This document shows positions 1 to 5,071 of a stretch of DNA of 5,395 nucleotides, one piece after another. The DNA comes from Planctomycetota bacterium (GTDB taxonomy: Bacteria; Planctomycetota; Phycisphaerae; UBA1845; CAIVHJ01), in contig JADFJZ010000150.1 in NCBI GenBank assembly GCA_022565195.1, positions 1 through 5,395 on the forward strand, given 5' to 3'. The notes under the pieces were generated by a model. That model saw nothing but the letters and a program-made list of their open reading frames with translations, did not search any database and was not told the origin of the DNA. How positions within the stretch are numbered: the first letter of the stretch is position 1; each line of letters opens with the position of its first letter. The translations under genes and the position numbers were made by a program.

Positions 1-2
1 AG

Positions 3-689
3 GCGGGCGAGAACAAGCTGTCGAAGAGCCCGGCGTACGTTCACTTTACGTCGAATAACACGATCTTCGGCACGCAATGGCCGGCTGAGCCGGCGGGCGC
101 GGATGGACTCCTTGTGGTCGATGCTTCCAGCGATATTCTGTCCCGACCGTTGGCGATCGATAAGTACGCGGTGATTTACGCTGGCGCCCAAAAGAACCTC
201 GGGCCATCGGGTCTTGCCCTGGTCATCGTGCGTGACGATCTATTGACCCGCTCCTGCGACTCTCTACCGATGTACCTGAACTACAAGATGCACGCGAAGA
301 CGAAGTCGCTCTATAACACGCCGAACACGTGGGGCGTGTACCTCATGGGCTTGGTGTTCAAGTGGATCAAGGCACAGGGTGGCCTTAAGACGATAGAGGA
401 AGCCAATCGGGAGAAGGCCGGTCTGCTCCATGACGCGATCGACGGCAGCGATTTCTTCCGCGGGCACGCCGAGCCGGAGTCGCGATCAATGATGAACGTC
501 ACTTGGCGCTTGCCGACTGAGGATCTTGAGGGCCGGTTTGTCGCCGCAGCGGAGGCCGCCGGTTTGAGCGGGCTCAAGGGGCACCGCAACGTGGGCGGCT
601 TGCGGGCGTCCATCTATAATGCCTGTCCGCGTCGCGCTGTTGAAGATTTGGTTGCTTTTATGAATGACTTTGAGTCGAAGAACGGGTAG
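3..689 (+). CDS. serC: Phosphoserine aminotransferase, 3' part (5' end outside the window)
   Basis: SerC (EC 2.6.1.52) converts 3-phosphohydroxypyruvate and glutamate to phosphoserine and 2-oxoglutarate in cytosolic serine synthesis, and also serves PLP synthesis in some bacteria. The frame is open from base 3, giving 228 residues. The family is about 360 long, so roughly 130 N-terminal residues lie upstream; the GTG at 114 is an internal valine, not a start. Visible hallmarks are YVHFTSNNTIFGTQW near the left edge, the cofactor-binding Asp in VVDASSDILSRP (visible residue 40), the Schiff-base lysine in AGAQKNLGPSG (residue 64, codon 192-194), NTPNTWGVYLMGLVFKW, and the substrate-binding motif HRNVGGLRASIYNA (from residue 194). 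All are intact, so the enzyme should be active. It ends with TAG at 687-689. The next gene on this strand is a tiny candidate ORF 61 bp downstream. No convincing hairpin-plus-T-run terminator directly follows the stop. Family assignment is close to certain. Confidence 0.95.
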   Translation, partial: AGENKLSKSPAYVHFTSNNTIFGTQWPAEPAGADGLLVVDASSDILSRPLAIDKYAVIYAGAQKNLGPSGLALVIVRDDLLTRSCDSLPMYLNYKMHAKTKSLYNTPNTWGVYLMGLVFKWIKAQGGLKTIEEANREKAGLLHDAIDGSDFFRGHAEPESRSMMNVTWRLPTEDLEGRFVAAAEAAGLSGLKGHRNVGGLRASIYNACPRRAVEDLVAFMNDFESKNG

Positions 690-750
690 GCTCCGGCCAC
701 GTATGGGCTGTGATGTCCGTTGTATTTGAAGACTCATTGTGAGGTGTTGC

Positions 751-843
751 ATGGATACAAGCATCTTTGATCTTGCTTTCAACCTGTTTTTCTTTTTCTT
801 TTTCTTCCTGACCGGCGCGGGATTCGGGTTCCTGGGTCTGTAG
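751..843 (+). CDS. Candidate 30-residue Phe-rich single-pass membrane peptide
   Basis: The frame ATG to TAG encodes 30 residues beginning MDTSIFDLAFNL, followed by seven consecutive phenylalanines (residues 13-19) and a Gly/Phe-rich tail, LTGAGFGFLGL. The only charges are two aspartates near the N-terminus and there is no basic residue. It would make one hydrophobic helix of about 20-25 residues. The start is supported by GAGGTG at 741-746, an exact match to the anti-Shine-Dalgarno core, 4 nt before the ATG. The Phe run is encoded by three exact TTTTTC hexamers (787-804). It lies 61 bp after serC on the same strand and could be read from the same transcript; I see no clear promoter of its own. 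I do not recognise a family. The alternative is a chance frame through a pyrimidine-rich intergenic tract, since peptides this short are hard to prove. Function unknown. Confidence 0.45.
   Translation: MDTSIFDLAFNLFFFFFFFLTGAGFGFLGL
787..804 (+). repeat. Three tandem TTTTTC hexamers in a 23-nt pyrimidine tract
   Basis: Bases 787-792, 793-798 and 799-804 are identical TTTTTC units, and the pyrimidine run continues to 809. In frame they encode six of the seven phenylalanines of the small peptide. A slippage of one unit would add or remove two Phe without shifting the frame. The composition is strikingly unlike the surrounding GC-rich DNA. No GC-rich hairpin immediately precedes it, so it does not look like a normal intrinsic terminator for serC. 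Confidence 0.7.
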
Positions 844-852
844 GGCCGCGAC

Positions 853-893
853 TCTGCCTCTGCGTTTCTTGGTTGATTCTGCGTCTCCGGAGA
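853..893. repeat. Degenerate TCTGCGT-type intergenic repeat with a small palindrome
   Basis: Between the small peptide and the convergent gene, TCTGCGTTTC and TCTGCGTCTC occur about 20 bp apart, preceded by a related TCTGCC. TCTCCGGAGA at 884-893 is a perfect 10-bp palindrome. Similar CTCTGCGTCTCTGCG-like strings are, to my knowledge, common intergenic repeats in several bacterial phyla; this would be a worn copy. The assignment rests on memory of the motif style only. The rest of 844-918 shows nothing else recognisable. Confidence 0.25.
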
Positions 894-918
894 ACGTGGA
901 GTTTGGCCGCGCCGCGCA

Positions 919-2133
919 CTACAGTCTCGTATAGTCTACAGGTGCATCGCCGGCCAGCGTGGGTAGATCCATCGCGGCGCCGTCCTGGTACTTCATCGCC
1001 GAGCACGTGTTGAAGATGACGGTGCGCTGATGCGGTTCGATCCTGCCGTCTTTGGCCATCGTCTTCGCCGCGACGATGCAGGCGGCCGCCTCCGGGCAGA
1101 ACGGGATGCCTTCCAACGCCGACGCCTGCATCATCATCGGTGCGATGGCGTCCTCCGGCACAGCGACGGCATCACCATTTGATTCGCGCAGCGCGTCCAG
1201 CATCATGAAGTCACCAATTGCGGAAGGCACGCGCACGCCCCAGGCGGTGGTGACTGGATCAGGCCAGGGCTCGGCGAAGCGCTGCCCGGCTTCAAACGCC
1301 CGCACAATCGGTGCGCAGCCGTCGCTCTGGACCGCGATCATCCGCGGCAGGGTCTCCGATCGAAGCCAGCCCAGCTCGCGGAGTTCGCCGAACGCCTTCC
1401 ACATGCCGATCAAACCCGTGCCGCCGCCGGTCGGGTAGAGAATGACATCAGGCAGCTCCCATCCCAACTGCTCGGCGAGTTCCAGGCCCATCGTCTTTTT
1501 ACCCTCGATGCGATACGGCTCCTTCAGCGTGGCCATGTCGAACCAGCCCATCGGCTCGATGCCTTCGCGTGCGATCCGCCCGCAGTCGCCGATCAAACCG
1601 TCGACCAGATAGACCTTCGCGCCGGCCTGAACGCACTCGCGCTGGATAGACGTCGGCGTATCGGCGGGCATGAAGATGTAGACTTCCATGCCCGCGCGGG
1701 CGCCATAGGCCGCCAACGCCCCGCCGGCATTGCCGGCTGTCGGCGTGACCAGTCGCTTGAGCCCGAACTGCCGAGCCATGCTGACCGCCAGAGCCATGCC
1801 GCGGCTCTTGAACGACGAGGTGGGCAGTTGCGATTCGTCCTTGATCCACAGATCCTCCAGGCCGAGTTCGGCACCGAGGTTGGAAACTGGCAGAATGGGC
1901 GTGACCCCTTCGCCGAGCGTGACGATCGAGTCCTCGCCGCGAATCGGCAAAAGCTCGCGATAGCGCCACAGCGTCGGCGGACGCGCGGCGAAGTCGGCCG
2001 GCTTGACGGCCTTACGAACCGCCTCCAGGTCGTAACGCACCCACAGCGGCCGGTCGTTGTGCATCGTCTGTACTTGGTCGGCTGGTAGTTTCGTACCGTC
2101 GATCGCGGATTCGAGATGGGTCACGAAGCTCAT
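919..2133 (-). CDS. thrC: Threonine-synthase-like PLP-dependent enzyme
   Basis: This 404-residue fold-type II PLP enzyme most resembles threonine synthase (EC 4.2.3.1), which turns O-phosphohomoserine into threonine plus phosphate in the cytosol. Motifs in order are: YDLEAV (34-39) after a degenerate ribbon-like N-terminus; TLGEGVTPI (72-80); the Schiff-base lysine in PTSSFKSRGMALAVS (Lys109); the cofactor loop TAGNAGGALAAYG (132-144); PYRIEGKKTMG (206-216), typical of threonine synthases; the phosphate-binding PTGGGTGLIGMWKAF (234-248); LEGIPFCPEAAA (340-351); and NTCSAMKY (375-382), where relatives usually have NTGSGLKY. Oddities: residues 1-34 align by eye with the short CxxC zinc ribbon of many homologues but contain no cysteine, and FKD of classical enzymes is FKS here. 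The ATG at 2133 fits the family's start and lies 6 bp after a strong -10 element with no Shine-Dalgarno. No thrB or hom is in view, so the exact substrate is inferred; a different hydroxyamino-acid PLP lyase is the alternative. Confidence 0.82.
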   Translation of the reverse strand: MSFVTHLESAIDGTKLPADQVQTMHNDRPLWVRYDLEAVRKAVKPADFAARPPTLWRYRELLPIRGEDSIVTLGEGVTPILPVSNLGAELGLEDLWIKDESQLPTSSFKSRGMALAVSMARQFGLKRLVTPTAGNAGGALAAYGARAGMEVYIFMPADTPTSIQRECVQAGAKVYLVDGLIGDCGRIAREGIEPMGWFDMATLKEPYRIEGKKTMGLELAEQLGWELPDVILYPTGGGTGLIGMWKAFGELRELGWLRSETLPRMIAVQSDGCAPIVRAFEAGQRFAEPWPDPVTTAWGVRVPSAIGDFMMLDALRESNGDAVAVPEDAIAPMMMQASALEGIPFCPEAAACIVAAKTMAKDGRIEPHQRTVIFNTCSAMKYQDGAAMDLPTLAGDAPVDYTRL

Positions 2134-2168
2134 TGGCGTATTGTAGTTCGATTTGCTGTGCCTTCCAA
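2134..2168 (-). promoter_or_regulatory. Near-consensus sigma-70 promoter giving a probably leaderless mRNA
   Basis: Read on the minus strand, TTGGAA (2168-2163) and TACAAT (2145-2140) are separated by exactly 17 bp. They match the -35 consensus at 4 of 6 and the -10 consensus at 5 of 6. Only six bases, ACGCCA (2139-2134), lie between the -10 box and the ATG, so the usual start distance puts +1 at or within a base or two of the A of the start codon. No Shine-Dalgarno precedes the ATG, which agrees with leaderless initiation. A translation start further downstream would instead leave a leader, but the protein's conserved N-terminus argues against that. Confidence 0.6.
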
Positions 2169-2210
2169 GAGCGCTCGCTTCGTCTGGATGGAGGCTGCGT
2201 TGGGGGTTAT

Positions 2211-2225
2211 ACTCGCGTCGCGAGT
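2211..2225. promoter_or_regulatory. 15-bp perfect palindrome, possible operator
   Basis: ACTCGCG-T-CGCGAGT is a perfect 7+1+7 inverted repeat in the divergent spacer. It overlaps the end of TATACT (2208-2213), a possible -10 box for the rightward gene, though the -35 region upstream is poor. It lies 77 bp upstream of the leftward gene's start and 76 bp upstream of the rightward gene's start. It could be a regulator site, or an outer part of the adjacent REP-like element. No regulator gene is in the window to pair with it. Confidence 0.3.
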
Positions 2226-2235
2226 AATCGCCTCG

Positions 2236-2258
2236 CGCAGGCTGAAGCCTGCGGCTCC
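2236..2258 (-). repeat. REP-like palindromic element with GGAG foot
   Basis: On the minus strand GGAG (2258-2255) is followed by one base and then CGCAGGCT-TC-AGCCTGCG (2253-2236), a perfect 8-bp inverted repeat that would fold with a small TTCA-type loop. A GTAG or GGAG tetranucleotide at the 5' foot of a GC hairpin is the known layout of REP elements mobilised by TnpA-REP (RAYT, Y1-type) proteins. The string GCAGGCTGAAGCCTGCGGCTCC also has the feel of a widespread intergenic repeat in environmental genomes. No transposase is nearby, so it would act in trans or be a fossil. A transcription attenuator for the rightward gene is possible but no T-run follows. Confidence 0.6.
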
Positions 2259-2301
2259 TTGTTTGGTTCGCCAGTCAAACGTTAATGGTCGGGATGTACA
2301 A

Positions 2302-2859
2302 ATGACACGAAATGAAGCATGGACCCTGCTCAATAATTACACTGCAAACGAATCTCTCATCAAGCACGCCTTGGCGGTGGAGGCGGCGATGCGCCATTAC
2401 GCGGGGTTGCTCGGCGGTGATGTTGACACTTGGGGTCTCGTCGGGCTCATTCACGACTTCGACTACGAACGCTGGCCCGAGCCGCCGGACCACACGCGCG
2501 AGGGCGCGAAGGTTCTTCGCGACCGCGGCGTGGATGAGGAAATCATCGGCTGTATCCTCTCGCATGCCGAGTGGAACCTGGATGAATACCCGCGCGACAC
2601 ACCCATGCGGAAGGCGCTCTTCGCCGTTGACGAGTTGGCCGGCTTCCTCGTGGCGGTGGCACTCGTCAGGCCGGACAAGCTTGAAGGCATGAAAGTCTCC
2701 AGCGTGAAGAAGAAAATGAAGCAAAAGGCATTCGCCGCCGCCGTCAAGCGAGAGGACATCATCAACGGAGCGGAGCTTCTCGGCATCACAGTTGAAGAGC
2801 ACATCGGCAACTGCATCACTGCGTTAGACGGCATCAAGAATGAGCTGGGTCTGAATTGA
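2302..2859 (+). CDS. HD-superfamily metal-dependent hydrolase (COG2316-like)
   Basis: This predicted 185-residue cytosolic phosphohydrolase of the HD superfamily has an unknown substrate; nucleotides or phosphoesters are usual for the fold. Candidate metal ligands are His22 (LIKHALAVEAAM), the His51-Asp52 doublet in GLIHDFDYERW, His64 (DHTREG), His88 (ILSHAEW) and Asp110 (FAVDELAGF). Together these give the H...HD...H...D order of the family, apparently intact. A lysine-rich helical stretch (131-150, KVSSVKKKMKQKAFAAAVKR) and a C-terminal helix complete it, matching the short single-domain members. I chose the ATG at 2302 because MTRNEAWTLL matches the usual N-terminus; the frame stays open upstream, but that extension crosses the REP-like element and the divergent gene's start. 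The Shine-Dalgarno is weak (GTCGGGATG). A poor promoter candidate, TTGTTT (2259-2264), 16 bp, GTTAAT (2281-2286), lies just upstream. The gene is divergent from the threonine-synthase-like gene. Confidence 0.85.
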   Translation: MTRNEAWTLLNNYTANESLIKHALAVEAAMRHYAGLLGGDVDTWGLVGLIHDFDYERWPEPPDHTREGAKVLRDRGVDEEIIGCILSHAEWNLDEYPRDTPMRKALFAVDELAGFLVAVALVRPDKLEGMKVSSVKKKMKQKAFAAAVKREDIINGAELLGITVEEHIGNCITALDGIKNELGLN

Positions 2860-2873
2860 ATCCGCGTTCGCGA

Positions 2874-3041
2874 ATGCCGTACTATTCCAAGCGCTGATAT
2901 AGGATTGACTTCTCGAAGATCGCGAAGAGGCAAGCCGTGCCGGAGGTGACCGCCAAGATCGGCGGGAGCGCATTGCTGATGCGCCTCGGAGATCTCCTCT
3001 TGGAGGGGAATCATCTGCCAAACGACGAAGTCAGTTCGTGA
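2874..3041 (+). pseudogene. Codon-like short frame broken by one TGA; possible gene remnant
   Basis: Starting 15 bp after the HD gene, ATG CCG TAC TAT TCC AAG CGC is followed by TGA (2895-2897). The same frame then stays open for 47 codons (2898-3038) to TGA at 3039. The 47 codons use G or C at the third position in 36 cases (about 77%), like a real gene of this GC-rich genome. They read as a plausible peptide, for example SKIAKRQAVPEVTAKIGG and RLGDLLLEGNHLPNDEVSS. The TGA could have come from a CGA arginine codon by one C-to-T change. Alternatively, GTG at 2937, six bases after GAAGAGG (2924-2930), could start an intact 34-residue peptide. I recognise no family, and the overlap with many inverted repeats makes a non-coding explanation equally possible. 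Confidence 0.25.
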
Positions 3042-3061
3042 GTGCCAACCGACGGCTTGCC
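2929..3061. repeat. Inverted-repeat-bounded, hairpin-rich segment
   Basis: GGCAAGCCGT (2929-2938) and ACGGCTTGCC (3052-3061) are a perfect 10-bp inverted pair 113 bp apart. Between them lie CCGCC/GGCGG (2950-2965, 6-nt loop), GCGCAT/ATGCGC (2968-2984, 5-nt loop), the palindrome GGAGATCTCC (2988-2997) and CCTC/GAGG (2996-3006). CCAAACG (3018-3024) and CGTTTGG (3072-3078) add another pair. It could be a structured RNA, a small palindrome-bounded element, or chance in GC-rich DNA. No flanking target duplication was noticed. Confidence 0.35.
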
Positions 3062-3085
3062 GTTTAGCAGACGTTTGGAGGTAAG

Positions 3086-3120
3086 CGTGGTTTCGGATCG
3101 GAAGGGCATCCGAAATCGCG
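3086..3120. terminator. Terminator-type hairpin between convergent genes
   Basis: TTTCGGAT (3091-3098) and ATCCGAAA (3108-3115) form a perfect 8-bp stem around a 9-nt loop. In plus-strand RNA the stem extends to 13 pairs, 3086-3098 with 3108-3120, using two G-U pairs. Those two become C-A mismatches on the minus-strand RNA, so the fold favours the rightward transcript. It sits downstream of both the HD gene (+) and the DUF3857 gene (-), where a shared terminator is expected. No clear U-run follows on either strand, which lowers confidence in intrinsic termination. Confidence 0.4.
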
Positions 3121-3153
3121 AAGTACATGATTTCTAAGGTGGCACGTGCAGGA

Positions 3154-5058
3154 TCACGGCTTTGGAGCGATCAACAGGTGCGTATGCCGGATCGTTCGGA
3201 GCGTATTGATTGCCTGTCGCAGGTCGGCGAAGTCGGCCGGTTTCAATGTGTCCGTCGGGATGTCGATCGTTCTTCGGAAACGAATGGTGTGCCCGCTGGC
3301 GATGCGTTCCTGCACCACGACGCCCCAATCGCCGCTTTCCCGAACCATCTTTGTATCACCGGTGGGTGCGGGCCAATCTTGCGGGAGTTCGAGGATCAAA
3401 TCAATGTTCTCAATCAAAGCACCGCGTGTTCGGACAGATGTCTTTCGCTCGTTTCCACCGATAGGCAGCGGAAATCCGCTCGCCAAGAACAGAGGCCCCT
3501 CGCCAAACTGCAATACGAAATGATCCCCGACCTTCGACAGTTTCTCGGCAGCCACTTCCACGGTCGCCTTGAGAGAATCGTCGGACAATGTCGTGATGGA
3601 GTGCTTGGTGATCTTGAAGTCGGCAAGAAGACGGCCGACGAGACCCTCGAGCAGTGCTTTCTGCTTGTCGGTCTTGCGGAGTCGGAGGGGATCGTAGAAT
3701 CCGCCGGTGAGGTGCATACGCAGTTCGCCATTCACCTGGCCGTCCGGGCCGACGGTGAGTTGGCCTGCGATGTTCAACCGGCTTTTTTCGTTCTGCCCGC
3801 GCGCGAGAACAAGTGTGGCGCGGAGGTCTTCCGCAGTGTCGAGGCTCAGGAGCGTATGGCCTCCCCAGTGGCCCGGGTTGAGAAACTCGCCGTGTTGCGG
3901 GTGAACGTACATCGGCCCTTCGGGCACGTCAATGACGACGACAACACCGGCGAACCCGGCATCAGTCGGCACGTCAGCGTCCCACATTGCAGTGTCAACG
4001 GCCACTTCCGTCGTGGCTTTGACGTGGACCGCGCGCAGCATGGCCACCAGCAGTGCAGCCGATTCCAGCGGGCTGCCGTAGTTCGTATCAAACACTTTCG
4101 CCACGGAGCGGCATTGCAGCGTGCGAACCGTCTTCAATGAAGCGACGAAGTTGAATGCATCGCGCAGTTTCTTCGACAGCAGACGCGCCTTTTCGGCGGG
4201 ATCCGGCTCGTCGCCGACGACTTTCTCGGCAAACGCCTGCACGGCCCCGCTCGGTTGGACGGCGTTTTCGACACTGACGAGCATCTCCGATACCCACACC
4301 TTCGCCCGCGGGCACGTGGTAAAGCGTAATCTGGGGCTGCGCTGAGGCCAGGGCAGCGATTGCGGCTCTCCAGGATCAGCGGGCAAGCCTGAGAACGCCC
4401 AAGTGTACTTCGTCGTGCCGTCATCGAGAGATGTTGTCGTCGGGGAAGTCGATCCCGGCGAATTGTCGGTGCGATGGTGGAGCGTTACACCCTTGGGCAC
4501 GGTGACGGAGACGGCACGGGCCACAACGGGGAACGGATGGTCCAGTTTCAAGTCAATGGTGAGCCAGGGCGTCTCTTTCTTGTTGGTGATGACCTCGTAA
4601 TCAAGTTCGAGCACGACGCCGGGTTCGATCGCGCTGAAGGACACGACCTGCTGCCGCCAACATGCGTATTCGGGCCAGCCCGCGACGTCGTTGGCTGCGG
4701 CAAAATTGAAAGAGTATTCCGGCACCGCGACGGTCTTGCCGCCGGGCAGAATAGTTTGAGCTCTATGGATGGTGATCTGCTCGCGACCGTCGCAGAAGTC
4801 AATGCGCGGATCAGCCACCGCGCGGATGGCGCGGCGCTCGAGCAGTTGGATGAGCTTGTGTTCGCGGTGCCGAACTCGGCCGTCGTCGAGGAGCGTCCAG
4901 TCCTGATTCCAACTCAGGATTACCGCGCCGGCTTCGGGAAAGCGCGCTGTATCCACATCGCCGCCGGGCACGGTCGTCTGGGCGGCGGCGAGTGCTGCGG
5001 GTGCAAGCAATGCAATGAGGCTGGGCAGAAGGCGCCTGGCAGTACGATTCTGATGCAT
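3154..5058 (-). CDS. Exported DUF3857 protein with a degenerate transglutaminase-like domain
   Basis: This 634-residue protein starts with a clear signal peptide: basic n-region (NRTARR), hydrophobic core LLPSLIALLAPAALAAA, likely cut near residue 26 before QTTVP. It should therefore be exported. Residues about 45-230 match the DUF3857 pattern (SWNQDWTLLDDGRVRHREHK, TILPGGKTVAVPEYSFNF, FSAIEPGVVLELDYEV). Residues about 270-410 correspond to a transglutaminase-like core, and the remainder is the beta-rich C-terminal part usual in these proteins. The nucleophile region reads YGSPLESAALLVAMLRA (327-343), where active relatives have YGDCKDKA, so Pro330 replaces Cys. The expected His (FNHV) is Gly371 in FAGV, and the expected Asp (LDPT) is His386 in YVHP. 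Enzymatic activity is thus unlikely; a binding or structural role is inferred. The ATG at 5058 is chosen for the signal peptide and AAGGTGA (5068-5062). The gene lies 13 bp after a related gene and probably forms an operon with it. Confidence 0.83.
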   Translation of the reverse strand: MHQNRTARRLLPSLIALLAPAALAAAQTTVPGGDVDTARFPEAGAVILSWNQDWTLLDDGRVRHREHKLIQLLERRAIRAVADPRIDFCDGREQITIHRAQTILPGGKTVAVPEYSFNFAAANDVAGWPEYACWRQQVVSFSAIEPGVVLELDYEVITNKKETPWLTIDLKLDHPFPVVARAVSVTVPKGVTLHHRTDNSPGSTSPTTTSLDDGTTKYTWAFSGLPADPGEPQSLPWPQRSPRLRFTTCPRAKVWVSEMLVSVENAVQPSGAVQAFAEKVVGDEPDPAEKARLLSKKLRDAFNFVASLKTVRTLQCRSVAKVFDTNYGSPLESAALLVAMLRAVHVKATTEVAVDTAMWDADVPTDAGFAGVVVVIDVPEGPMYVHPQHGEFLNPGHWGGHTLLSLDTAEDLRATLVLARGQNEKSRLNIAGQLTVGPDGQVNGELRMHLTGGFYDPLRLRKTDKQKALLEGLVGRLLADFKITKHSITTLSDDSLKATVEVAAEKLSKVGDHFVLQFGEGPLFLASGFPLPIGGNERKTSVRTRGALIENIDLILELPQDWPAPTGDTKMVRESGDWGVVVQERIASGHTIRFRRTIDIPTDTLKPADFADLRQAINTLRTIRHTHLLIAPKP

Positions 5059-5071
5059 GGATCACCTTCGC

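Noticed and set aside
787..809. Pyrimidine tract as an intrinsic terminator of serC
   Set aside because: No stable GC-rich stem directly precedes it and it lies about 100 bp after the stop. The in-frame peptide with a good ribosome site explains it better.
1499..1969. Leftward 156-codon frame inside the threonine-synthase-like gene
   Set aside because: It is an Arg/Gly-rich out-of-frame shadow of the real gene on the same strand, without family features.
2116..2301. Upstream extension of the HD protein to an ATG at 2116 or 2188
   Set aside because: It would translate through the REP-like hairpin, the palindrome and the divergent gene's promoter and start. The family-like N-terminus begins at 2302.
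2895..2897. TGA as a selenocysteine codon
   Set aside because: No homologous selenoprotein is recognised, no bacterial SECIS-like hairpin is clearly placed just after the codon, and no selenocysteine genes are in view.
2463..3128. Leftward 221-codon frame across the HD gene and the following spacer
   Set aside because: About 400 bases are the complement of the HD domain. The spacer part gives no recognisable protein, and the plus-strand frame there has better codon character.
3127..4140. Long rightward open frame of 337 codons opposite the DUF3857 gene
   Set aside because: It is antisense to a well-supported gene with signal peptide, Shine-Dalgarno and family motifs. Its translation shows no recognisable domain and is typical of an open antisense frame in GC-rich DNA.
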